This document shows, in pieces, positions 35,640 to 46,541 of a stretch of DNA of 64,000 nt; the first letter of the stretch is position 1, and the number at the start of each line of letters is the position of its first letter. The notes under the pieces were generated by a model, which saw nothing but the letters and a program-made list of their open reading frames with translations, ran no database searches and was not told the DNA's origin. This DNA is from Chytridium lagenaria (lineage: Eukaryota; Chytridiomycota; Chytridiomycetes; Chytridiales; Chytridiaceae), in assembly GCA_025449115.1 (NCBI GenBank), contig JAHLKC010000006.1, positions 124,001 to 188,000 of the forward strand, written 5' to 3'. A program made the position numbers and the translations under genes.

Positions 35640-36775
35640 ATGACGGAAGAAGAGGGTGACGGCTCTCATGAGCCAGCGCATTGTTGGAGGGAAAGAGGGT
35701 TGTTTGGCGGATGGAAGCTGCAGGCTAGCTTTCCATTTATATTACACACTCCGCTCAAATTGACAAGTCAATACCCTAGAGCTCTCATCAAATTGTTCTT
35801 CACTCTCTGTCTGTTTGTTGTCATTGCCACCCTCATTGTACACTTCACCGTCATCAGATCCCATGGCGTACTTACAGGGATCTGGAGCAACACCTTAAAA
35901 AACTCAATCCGGCCATTCCCCTCCATTCCCAAACATATCTGGACTTACTGGGAAAGCAAGGATGGCAGCATCCCACCCATCATTACCGCCATGATTAACG
36001 GATGGAGATGGTACAATCCTCACTACAACATCACCGTCATCACAAGTAAGACCATCTCTGATTACATCCGGATACCCCTCCCCGTCAACTTTTACGCCGA
36101 CCACATGCAATCCCATCGTTCCAATTGGATCCGTCTCGCCGTCCTTTTAGAACACGGTGGATTCTTCTTGGAACCCACCACACTCGTCACTCAAAGCCTT
36201 GAACCTTTCCATCGTCGTCAACAAGCTCAACATTCTGAAACATTCGCCTTTTACCTCGACTACTACACTCTCAACAAAAACCTTCCCGTCTTTGAAACCT
36301 ACTTTCTCGCCGCCATCCCAAAATCCCGACTCTTCCTTGCATGGTTCAGTGAATATAACCTTGCATACGGGAATTTTCACTGCAACACGAATTACCTGGA
36401 TTACCTGCGCCGGATCCACGGTGACGATGGGTACAAAAAATCGTGCAAAACATGCAATGGCAGAATTACGCGCATCTTGCTATTGCGGGGCAAAAGGTGC
36501 TCACCACTGAAAAGATTCCTATACCGGCTGGTGATGAGACGGAAAAGGGTCCTTATAAGATCTTGAAGGAATGTAAATATGATGATTGGGCTTATGCGAG
36601 GAGGTTGATGTATCCGGTGATGACGGAGACTCTGTTGCCTCCGGTTATTATGTTGAGATCGCATACCATCAAGGCGCTGGAGAAAGTGTTAGTGAAGGAG
36701 CGGACGGTGCCGCCTCCGAAAACAAGCATTTACGGGAGATATGTGATGAGGTTTATGAATAGTACCGTTAGATAA
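35640..36775 (+). CDS. Type II membrane glycosyltransferase, capsular polysaccharide synthesis/GT32-like
   Basis: Likely Golgi sugar transferase. A cytosolic N-terminus is followed by one membrane anchor at about residues 50-71 (LFFTLCLFVVIATLIVHFTV). The lumenal domain starts IPKHIWTYWESKDGSIPP, typical of capsular-polysaccharide-synthesis-type (Caps_synth) and GT32 enzymes. It continues with the HRSNWIRLAVLLEHGGFFLE segment; the usual DxD position reads LEPTT, so the metal-binding acidic pair is not obvious. One base is missing in the A6 run at 36435-36440: the frame moves from GDDGYKK to IVQNMQWQNYAHLAIAGQKV and runs to the stop at 36775. It is single-exon as read. Substrate and linkage cannot be deduced. 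Confidence 0.75.
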
Positions 36776-37485
36776 CGATAGGGAGTCGTGTGTCATGGGC
36801 AGGATGAAATGGTGAGTGAACGCAGTTTGTTTCTTCTCGTTTGGATTTGGTTTAATGGATATAGACTAACCTTTACTTCCACTTGATTTTGTTTAGGGGG
36901 TTTTATTTTTCACGTAAACACACATGCATTTGTAATATATATAATACATAATAATTTCTTCTTCATAATAGCCGTGCCTGGCATTGCAGAAACTCTATAC
37001 TCTAACTTCAAGCGTGTATTGAGAGTTATCCGAGACTCTTGTGGCTTCGTCAACATCTCTGGTTCACAAATGTCACTCCTGGTACTAAGAACAGTTCCGA
37101 AAAGCCCGTTTTTTCTAAAGAATCTTGACGAAAGTTCTTCATGCTACCATTCAACGTATAAACTTTTTTAAATAATTCATACAACAGCTCATGCGAATTT
37201 GTCGAAAGCTTGATAAAGTGGTATTATCCCCCAACATCGACTTCGTCATCACGGCGAACTTGAAAAATACTTATTTTTCAAAGTGAGTTTGAAAAGGTTG
37301 GACCCGACTACCCATTTTGAAAGACTAATTTGCAATATGGCCGCAGGAGCTTTCGTTCACCCATAACTCTAATAATGCTGGACACTCGTATTAAAATAAA
37401 ATTATAAGCTGAGTAACGATGAAAAAAAAATCGTACTCTAACATCCCATTATAGTTTCTGTAGGATAAAAGTAGTATTGAAACCT
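36776..37485. other. Intergenic region
   Basis: About 700 bases between the glycosyltransferase (+) and the carboxypeptidase (-), which converge here. A 65-codon plus frame at 36974 has no recognisable domain. Confidence 0.5.
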
Positions 37486-39328
37486 TTAAAACGAAGCAGC
37501 AAAGGTGATAAAGGAATGCAGCATGTCGAGCGTGGATGGCCCAGCATCCATCGGGGCCAAATGCCCTGCAAGCATCACCTCAACCCTTCTCAATACATCA
37601 TGCTCCGTAAGGAACCCGGCAACGTGTCCATTAACCTTCCACACGGTTCTGTTGGCCTCCAAAAAACGCGTCCCTCCCCTTCCAATCCAAATTCTCAATC
37701 CAGTCGTTTGATGATAAAATGCCGTCCCGGAAGTCAAATTGCCCTGATACAACAATACGGGCAACCTTTCCTTTAACAACCCTCAACAATATGAGCAGCG
37801 GGCTTCATCACATCCTCTGCAAGGTGATAGTATACAGCCGGGTCCTTTGCAAATGCCACCCAGGCCGGTACATTTAACGAACATTTCACTCCACCCAAAC
37901 TCGCCAGTTTCTCCATGGCTTCCCAGGAATTCTGCACATCCCCTTCCTCACATCGTACACATTAACACCCCAGATGATTCAGTGAACACATTAAACACCT
38001 TTGCACGTGCCAACAGTGACGCCGACCAATTCCCTTTTCGCGCGTACTCTGCAGCCTCTTGCGCATAAAGATCCATCTGCTTTGCCTGACGGTTCGATAC
38101 CAGCCCAAGAGCGAGCGCATGGGGAGCGTGTGTAACGACTTGAGATGCAGGGTCAGTCAGTCCGTTTCCGATTCCGACTCCTTTAAGAGGAATGTGCGGT
38201 AATCCGTTTGGCGGTTATGCGTGATGATGCATCACCAATGTAAGGAACGTATTTTCCGGCGTAGGATTCTCCAAATATGTACAAAGGGCCGGGAGTTGAT
38301 CCGGAAGAGGTTGTAGAATTTTTGGAGGAAGATGATGAGGTCGCGCGAAACTGCAGCCTGATTCTCAGTGTACCCTTAGAGTAGCGTGGGTGGCTTCTTC
38401 TTCCGGCATCCATTTTCTCGTGGTAGTGGGTGGTGTGTCTACGGTGAAAGCGTACGCGAGGAGATTGAAAGATGATTAAATATATGGATATATTCATCAA
38501 ATATATAAACACCTTAGCGTTTGAACAGTGAAGCGAGAGATAAAAAAGCTTTTGCTGCGGGCAACTCACCATTTTCTTTCACATTCATGTCCAAAGGATA
38601 AACATAACTATATCCCGTTCCAACCGGATTATCAATGAATAGCATGGAGTAATTTTTGTTCCATGTGTCGGGGTTTCTCCCAATCTTCAAATCCTCGCTG
38701 ACAGAAAGAGGTCCCATCTCGTAAAACAATCCAATAAGTGAGCTAGAGCCAGGTCCACCTTGCAACCAAATTACCAAAGGTGGAGGAGGAGCGGAAGGAT
38801 CCTTTGAAACCTCCTGCGCAGGAAAGTACCAAAAAAACATGGATGCCTTTGAAGAGTTGGAGGCGGTCGCGTCCGAGGTATCCCATCCGTCTGGAAAAGT
38901 CCTACAGATAGCATTGAATTAGACAGTAAATATCGTATTTTCTATTGAAATACCCACCTCACATCAATCATGCCTGAGTAACTACCCTTCAAAGGTTTGA
39001 CCCCTTTGGCCCATGGCAAGTCTCCAACAGTGAAGTCGTTCTTGGACGTACCAGCTCCTCACCCTTGCGCAAATATGGCCTCCACCTCCCAAAGAGGTCG
39101 TCAGAAATGGAAAATCCTTCAAGGGGAGATAGCCAGTACAATCCACACGCCAACAGCATCACGACCGCTAACAAGCATACTCCTATGAGATCTACTTGAA
39201 AGAAAGTCAGACTCAATACTGAAATACGATATTTTAGACGGCTAATGGTTACCTCTGTCCTCTTGAGAAGTGAATGAATGGAGCAGGGGCATCCATGCGC
39301 GGCAAATTCCCTTTACCTCCTTACTCAT
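37486..39328 (-). CDS. Serine carboxypeptidase S10, CPVL-like (frame heavily broken)
   Basis: Releases C-terminal amino acids, in a vacuolar or secretory compartment. It starts near 39328; a signal anchor follows (VDLIGVCLLAVVMLLACGLY). Recognisable blocks in order: LPWAKGVKPLKGSYSGMIDV, MFFWYFPAQ, LVIWLQGGPGSSSLIGLF, DNPVGTGYSY, GESYAGKYVPYIG with the catalytic Ser, GVGIGNGLTDP, the VLLYQGNLDFRDG region with the catalytic Asp, and AGHLAPMDAGPSTLDML with the catalytic His. Introns are placed near 39241, 38910 and 38568-38448. At least six one-base shifts are needed along about 1.4 kb of coding sequence, much denser than in most genes here. It is either a pseudogene or a stretch of poor consensus; eS17 next door shows the same problem, which favours the latter. 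Confidence 0.7.
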
Positions 39329-39629
39329 GTCACTGTCGTGGTCTCCACTGTCCTGCAACATTTCATGTTGCACAGGTACACAACGGATAGCAAAATGACA
39401 TCCGAACGACGAGCTCATTTGGGACAAGACAGAATGAATACATGTGAACAAAGCGAAAACATTCTAACGGAAAACAGAGATAACTGTATTGACAACATCA
39501 CAAATGGACGTTCAAAAACCAAAGGTTTCGATGAGCAAGCACCATTAGAGCAAGCCTTTGCTAAAGACACCGTCCTTCCCCAACACGCACCACCATCAAC
39601 GCAATTAAGCACGACGGGGCCTGTCACCC

Positions 39630-40112
39630 CTGTAGCCGGGATCCTGTCAACGACGGCAGCCTGGGGTTGACGACCTGGACACCGGGGATGCTCTCCGAAG
39701 CTGAGGCCTTGAGAAGCCTGGAAAAATGAAAACAGATACGTAATCGTAAGCAAATCCACTTCGATGAGAATAGACGGAGAACAAAATAAAACCAAAAACT
39801 CACCTCAGTGTCCTTGTCAATCTCAATGTCTCGACGGCAAGAGCAGAGACCTCGGGAACGTAGTTGTCCTTCCTCTCACGCTCCTCCTCCTGGAGCTTGA
39901 AGGAAATACCGCGGACGGGACCACGCTGAATACCTTCATCAAGTGGGTGGTGAAACCCGCAATCTTGTTCCTCAACCTTGGAGGCAATGATTGCGACCTC
40001 ATTGGCGATCTTCTTGTTGGTCTGGAAGTCGAGAGTGAGACGGGGTAGTACTTCTCGATAAGGACGCGGGATGCCTTCTTGACGTCTTGGTGCGACACGA
40101 CCCTATTGATAC
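39630..40112 (-). CDS. RPS17: 40S ribosomal protein eS17 (RPS17), frame heavily broken
   Basis: Small-subunit ribosomal protein. Minus-strand blocks in family order: [91 protein letters not shown]. After an intron, a C-terminal exon near 39715 reads ...GVQVVNP. The main exon starts after an AG near 40113 with the GRVRTKT sequence; the initiator ATG exon lies upstream and was not found, consistent with an intron right after the start as in other fungi. At least five indels are needed within about 270 bases. eS17 is essential, so either this copy is dead and another exists, or the consensus here is unreliable. Confidence 0.75.
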
Positions 40113-40766
40113 CAGTGGCGGAAAAGGACCCAGATAATGGTTAGCCTTCCATTTCCAAACTTTAATGCTGCAGGTCCTCCTTCAACACGGCACCGGCAGC
40201 AATGCTCCTTAGTGGTAAGATACCAGAATCCGAACAATGACAGCATGGCATGGTCTGAGGTACCCCATTCCGTCACTGCCCACCCTCATCTCCAGCATCA
40301 CTTTTGCCTTATCACACCCATCTGATCCATCCGATCCATCTGATCCATCCAACGCATCTATCACCCATTCGTCCATGCTGGCATACGTCTGTTACTTGAG
40401 CACTGCCGATGGCTGCGTAGGAAACGAATGTTGGGTCCAGCAAGCACCACTCTACTAAAGCAGTGAGGCCCCCTCCTTTGCTTTGACTCGAATAGCACAA
40501 GTCTTGCTCATTCCTGTCGTTATCGACCAGATTGTGCTGTCCTCCTTTCATGCATACATCTTAAGCGCATCCTTGCTCGCTCACTCCCAACTGCCAATGT
40601 CCACTTCCCCCTCATGAGCGAATGGAAGAGGGCCTCACCATAGTTGCTGCTGCTTATGATTTGAAGCGAAAAGGTTTGACAAATTTTCTCAATCCCACCT
40701 CTAATGACGGTGCTTTTCGTACACACTTCAACAATCTTCATTTTTGTTGTCCTACTAGTTGCAATA
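40113..40766. other. Region between eS17 (-) and the cyclophilin-RRM gene (+)
   Basis: Should contain the divergent promoters and the missing first exon of eS17. A 9-bp motif (ATCCATCTG-like) is repeated about four times at 40318-40353. No other gene is recognisable. Confidence 0.5.
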
Positions 40767-42677
40767 ATGTCCGTACTGCTCGAGGTAAGTGATTGTGGCG
40801 TGCGAACAAAAATGAATCCCACGTTTCCCCCCACCGTATGTAAGCTTACTAGAGTTGCGTGCGTATTCTCTGTAGACATCTCTTGGCGACATTGTTATCG
40901 ATCTTTATGTCAAGAAGGCACCACGCGCATGCACCAACTTTTTGAAGCTTTGTAAAGCAAAATACTACAACTTTTCACTCTTTCACACCATCACAAAGAC
41001 TTTACCGCTCAAGTGGGTGGCGACTACAAGGGATCCCTCACCAGTGGGGATTCAGTATGGGGGTAAATATCATATGCTCATTTTGGTTGTAACACATCAT
41101 ACAGAGTCATTTCGGGTGAAGAACGCCGCTTCTTTCCTCCAGAAATCCATCCTAAGCTAAAACACAACAAAAAAGGACTCGTCTCGTTCGCAACTATTTC
41201 TGTCGCATCTTCTTCGGATGGGTCCTCAGAAGATATGGAGATTCTCGCTGGAATGGCACTGGCAGCCTCACAATTCTTTTTTACGCTTGTCGACGAACCA
41301 CTTGATTATCTTGATGGGAAGCATGCTGTTTTTGGTCATGTCGTGGAAGGACTTGAAGTTTTGGATGCTTTCAACGCGCAGCATACGGATGACGAAGGAC
41401 GACCGTTTCGCGACTTACGGTAAATGATAGAAAAAGCACGTCCAGACTGACAGAGCAAAAGGATCAAACACACCGTCGTTCTGGATGATCCGTTCCCTGA
41501 CCCACCTGGCCTTATCGCTCCATCCCGGTCGCCTTCTCCTACTGAAGAAATGTTAAAAAGCGTGCGACTCGGAGAAGATGAAGAACTCTTTCCTGATGTT
41601 GATCCTGAAATTCAAGAGAAGGAGAATAGAGCCAAAGAAGCTGCTGCAAGGGCCTTAACATTGGAAATGATAGGAGATCTCCCTTTCGCCGAAATTAAGC
41701 CGCCCGAAAACGTTCTCTTTGTGTGCAAGTTAAATCCCATAACGCGTGACGAGGATCTGGAGCTTATTTTCTCGCGATTTGGAGAGATTCTGAGGTTAAT
41801 TTCCTTGTCTCTCTTCTTCGTGTATTGGGTGCACTCTCTAATATATGTTCTTGTAGCTGTGAAATTGTTCGAGACAAAAAGACAAACGAGTCGCTTTCTT
41901 ATGCATTTATCGAGTTCAGCAAAAAGGAGGAGGCAGAGGAGGCCTATTTCAAGATGGATAATGTGCTGATTGATGATCGACGTATTCACGTCGATTTTTC
42001 GCAGAGTGTTTCTAAGCTCCATAAAGAGTTTATGAGTAAGTTTTCCCTAAATTTCCCTTTTTATTGCAGTACTTTCCATGTGGGTTATTATAAATTCTTT
42101 CGTATTTTTATCTTTTTTGTGTTAAGTTACACATATAGAGCTCTTCGTTGCTTTTTTTACATTACTCACCAAATTACTAGTGGGCCGCCGACGCGGCCTT
42201 GAAGATCACGAATTTGGAGGTGCAAAGGGTCTACAAAAACGTAAACAATATCGTGACGAAGACGGGCCAAGTGATAAATATGATCTCGTGTTTGACCATG
42301 CCGGTGACCTTGACCGTGAGAAAAAGAGAAAGAAAATCGACGGATCAAATGGAGAGGACGACGTGCCTCATGATAACAGTGAGGAAGCAACGCCACCGAA
42401 AGCTCCAGTGAGAGATGTTCCGAGAGATTCAGGAAGGGATATTAGCAGAGATGAAGTGAGACGACGAGAGGGAGGAGATGATCGAAGGAAGGTTGGGAAG
42501 GATTTGCGTCGAGATGATGGAAGGAGAGGGAGTAGGAGTAGGGAAAGGGGAGATGATCGGTATAGGCGGGATGGCGGCGGGGGAGGTCACAGGGACAGGG
42601 ACCGTGATCGTCAAAGACCCTCTGAAAGAGACAGAGACTCGTATCGTCGTGACGATACGCGATCAGACAGGAGATAA
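40767..42677 (+). CDS. Cyclophilin-RRM nuclear peptidyl-prolyl isomerase, PPIL4 type
   Basis: Nuclear cyclophilin with an RNA-recognition motif, linked in other eukaryotes to RNA processing and Pol II CTD regulation. Exons: 40767-40784, 40876-41062, 41105-41419, 41462-41794, 41857-42035, 42181-42677. The first exon codes only six residues (MSVLLE). The cyclophilin part has [40 protein letters not shown] and [20 protein letters not shown]. The hallmark linker [15 protein letters not shown] follows, then [20 protein letters not shown] and [20 protein letters not shown] of the RRM. The tail is rich in RD/RE/RS. One base is missing near 41003, before [14 protein letters not shown]. Length about 500 aa, normal for the family. 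Confidence 0.92.
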
Positions 42678-42961
42678 AAAAAGTGGAACTAGCGATGTAT
42701 TTTTTTTATTGCGCTAGAATGTTTTTAGTGTGTAGTTTGTACATGCGAGAATTAGGGACAGGCTAAGTTAAATAAAGTAGAATAGTGATATTTGATAAAT
42801 GACCGGAATCAGAAATGCAGCGACTGACAGACGTTAAATGTAGGCTCAACTTGTAAGACTTACTTGTTTCGGCTTTTACGAGTAGTACTAATGCCGGATG
42901 GTCTACTTTGCATTGAGTACTTGTAAAAACCGACCATTGTCCATACAAAATCCACAAGCTG

Positions 42962-43978
42962 TCAAATTAAATTCGTAAGAATGGCTCGCTTCTTTGTAAA
43001 AATACAAAACAAAACAAAAACCAGAACAAACCATTCTGTTGCTGCCACTACATTCCACGCTTCCATCAAAGTGGTTGAATATTGATATTCAACTATAATG
43101 CTTAATGCGAGTTGTAAAACACAACTGGTGAAGATGCCAGTATATGAAATGATAATGGATTTGCAACCGAAGTCATAGTAAGACGAAGGTGGGGAGTATA
43201 TGGATACGGTAATAAAAAGGACGTTGAGGGTGAGAAGAAGCAAGCTTCTCAGTCTACCAAATCGTCATTGTTTTAAAACGTGGAGATAAAACAAAAACCC
43301 ACCGACGAATCGTTATGAATGGGTTCACATTGTTTAAATCCACGAAAGTGATATCAAATAAGCCAAAATCATGCAGTAGTAGCGAGAATCCAAGGACTTT
43401 TGTAAGTTAGCCTTAACAGTTCATAAGCATCAAGCTCACCAATATTCGCCACAGCAACCCCTAAGATCCCATCATCCCCGCACATTCCTCCCCTAATCCC
43501 ATGCAATCCCACAATCAACCATACAACACTTAAACCCGACAACAGGCCATACACGGCCTCAACTGCTTCATTTATCACCCTCATGTACTTCCATGTGCAA
43601 GATCGTAAGTAAAGTTGTAACGGCCGATGTGGAATGAATAATGCGGAAAGGATGGTTTCAACAAGGACGTATCGATGCAGCGAGCAGGAAAAGGTGGGAT
43701 TGATGAAAATAGTGACGACTATGCAGTTTAAGACGACACGGATGACATGGAACATGCTTTAAAAATGGTTAGAGGATACGTAAAGGCTTGGGCTCCAACC
43801 TATACTCCACGGGTACTCGCTCCTCACAAAACCCATCCTCATCCTCTTGCACAGCTTCATACCCTTTCCTCCTCTTGTCACTCCCTAGCATATATGCCGT
43901 TTTCTTCTTCACAGTCATTGTCCCCGTCATCGACCCTATAGTCGTCATCACCACCTCAGACATGCCTTTAAACTGCAT
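42962..43978 (-). CDS. Predicted multi-pass membrane protein, function unknown
   Basis: Minus-strand gene with a cytosolic-looking N-terminus (MQFKGMSEVVMTT...). Then come hydrophobic segments: VIRVVLNCIVVTIFI, YVLVETILSALFI, VYGLLSGLSVVWLIVGLHGI, LLLLTLNVLFITVSIY, IIISYTGIFTSCVLQLALSI and WFVLVFVLFCIF. A GT-AG intron (about 43248-43283) joins FITIRR to LRSLLLL in frame. Two shifts are needed, near 43760 and near 43380. Six or seven spans are plausible, so a seven-helix receptor-like fold is possible, but no family signature is recognised. The 3' frame stops at 42962. Confidence 0.5.
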
Positions 43979-44371
43979 GCAACCAACCGTTCAGCAGTGT
44001 GACAAGGCATTGTCAGTTTGTTTTGAAAAAAAATTTGTTATTATTCGCCGTTGAAGAAAATAGCCAAAACAATAATGTGAATAAGACGAGAAAAGTTTTA
44101 AAAAGTAAACAGGAACGAGTAATTGTAAATAGTACAGATGAAATTATCAAAAGGGGAATGGAATGCATGAAACGAGAGAAAGGGGGAATGCAAAGAGATG
44201 CAAAGAGATATTTGACCTTTCAGCTGTTGTACATAGAATAAGCTTAAAATGAAAAGCGAAAAATAGAAGTCACGGCAGAAAGGTAGAGAGAGAGCTTATG
44301 TTAAATTTTTTGTTTCGTGGCTTAAGATAAGGGTTATGTGAAGAGAGGAAGGGTTGCTTGGAAACGGTAGA

Positions 44372-45968
44372 TTACTTGCCGTTGTTGTTGTTGTTGTTTT
44401 GATTGCGGAAGAACTACAGACAATTTTAGTACAAAGCCAAAAACACATGCAAACGAAAATCCAGTTAAACTTACGTAAAACCACACGACAAAGGCGATGA
44501 CGGCTAGCAATACAAGAACTATTACAATGATCCACCACATCTTTTTTCGCGTGCTTTTTCTGTACGTAATCGCCTTCGACATTTCTAAAAATTGTTGTTA
44601 ATTACGATTCTTCAAAGACGGAAAAACAAATAAAAATTATGCTACCTTTTGATCCTTCTTCAAGGTTAATGACGGCTGTTTCCGCATGAACTTCGATGTT
44701 GTTAATCATATCTTGTTGTGACTGCAACATTAAGTAGCGTTAGAACTGTTCACCCTTACCCCACTATATCAATACTCACATCAATCAAAGCCTCCATTTC
44801 CTGAAAGAGATTGAGCAACTCCTCCAAAGACTGTTCGATCTTTTGCATCTCATTGTGCCGGTTCTGCACGTCGTTCAAGAGCCTTCTTTGGTCCGCAACA
44901 CGTGAAGACAAAAGTTGCTGCGCAAATCCACCCCCACCTTCGATTGCACGTTCGATTTCGGCAGGAGTCGCATCGGGTCGCGCTAAAACAGGACACAAGA
45001 TTGACGTCAGAACACGTAGAAATCGAATGTACGGCTGGCTCTACTTCTTACCGATCTTGATTTCTCTCTCAATCCTCTGCTTTGTCTTTGCCTTGAAATC
45101 GCCTGACATTGCTGAAACGTTCTTGCAGCGTCCATGATCTTGTTGCCAACGTCGACTGTGTCCTCTTCTGAATGCGCTTCAGGGCTTTTTGGCAACTGTT
45201 TTGTCGCATTACTCAAAGCTTTTAACCTCGTTCTCAACGTTTGAAGCACTCTCCTGTAGCTTCATTAATTCATCCAATTCAGAATTGACACGCTGAGCTT
45301 CTGCAGAAGACGAAGCTGTGAGCGACTTCCCTTGAAGGTGACGAATTCTTGAATATTTTTGTTGCACCGATCGATAACCACGTTGAAGACTCTCCACTTC
45401 CTCAAAAAACGCTTCCATGGTGTTTCCTTTTGGGCCTTGTCCGAATAAAGACCTGTCGGGGAAGAGGGGATGTGGTGGTTGACTGAGGTGCTTCACGTTG
45501 TGGTCGATAGCCGCTGTTGTTGGTCATTGCCATGTCAGGTGGGTGGTCCGACCCTCGAGTAACCACCTCCTCTTCCTCCATCATCCCTCTCTCCCCTTCC
45601 ACACCCCTACTCCCAGGTGCAACAGATTGCTCCCGACCACCTCTGCCTGAAGCAGACCTTGATTATATCCACGATTGTCCGACCCTCCCGGCCCCGTAGT
45701 CTTCCCTGGGTCCCCGCTGCTGTTGCTGATATGTGAATTATCCTGATACCGGCCCTCCCTCCTCATTCCCCAACCATCCCTCCACGCCTCCCCTCTTGCA
45801 GAGTTTCATAGTTTCCACCAATCCCCAGGCCGCCTCCATCGCTGCGACCACCACTACCTCCTGGTGACCCTCGACCTCTACGGCATCATCACCGTAATCT
45901 TGCTGACTTCTGCCATAGTCCTGACCACCTCCTCCGCCGCCGCCATAGCGAGTTTGAATTGATGCCAT
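44372..45968 (-). CDS. Plasma-membrane t-SNARE, syntaxin 1/SSO1 type
   Basis: Qa-SNARE for exocytic vesicle fusion. The N-terminus (MASIQTRYGG then Gly/Tyr/Gln-rich) resembles fungal SSO1-like proteins but is broken by several G-run indels, so it is only partly readable. The Habc bundle includes MEAFFEEVESLQRGYRSVQQ and LRTRLKALSNATKQLP. The conserved link ERAIEGGGGFAQQLL leads to the SNARE motif: RHNEMQKIEQSLEELLNLFQ, MEALID, then after an intron SQQDMINNIE with the zero-layer Gln. The C-terminal anchor is MWWIIVIVLVLLAVIAFVVWF. A final small exon encodes FFRNQNNNNNGK. Shifts near 45245 and 45117 are needed in the helical region. Introns lie near 45052-44985, 44779-44727 and 44646-44590. Confidence 0.88.
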
Positions 45969-46541
45969 AGCGTCTCCCCGCCACCGTAGTTATTGATCTG
46001 CCCTGCAGGAGGATAGCGAATCACTTTGCTGTTGAAACAGAAGATAAGAGATTGATGAGTTCATTTAAAGTGAAATAAAGAGGTTGTACTCTGCAAACAG
46101 AAAGGGTATGTATGCATGTTGGAGTAGATATACTTGCCTCCCCCTCAATTCTGCCATCCTGTCTCTAGCAGCCATCCTTCTCAAGCCGAGCGATATTCCT
46201 AAAGGTAGTTGTGGATTTGTAAGTTGGATGACAGATGTAGTTTGTGGTGAACAAGACAGGATGAAAGAGTGGAGCATGCGGAACAGTAAGAAGTATGTTA
46301 TAATGTTAAATTATAATTATGATTTTTTGTTGTTTCAAGAACAAACTATATAAAAAAAAAATGACGACAATGATCCGTTGTAGCAGAATCTGAAAAGTGA
46401 GCAAAAGACAACGAAAAGAAGAGATAAAAAAAAGAAACCAAAAACAAGTGGGCTGTTACAGAAGTGGTTGAAGGGCGCAACTCGCCTCCACCCACTCCTC
46501 CCTTTCGTGTACCAGATCAATATCCTTCGTCCCCTTCAACG
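45969..46541. other. Intergenic region
   Basis: About 570 bases upstream of syntaxin and downstream of CTP synthase (both minus). The short frames show no domain. Confidence 0.45.

Noticed and set aside
36974..37171. 65-codon plus-strand frame between glycosyltransferase and carboxypeptidase
   Set aside because: No domain, in AT-rich DNA, and no splice link to a neighbour.
39278..39670. 130-codon plus-strand frame
   Set aside because: It is antisense to the eS17 C-terminal exon and the start of the carboxypeptidase, and has no domain.
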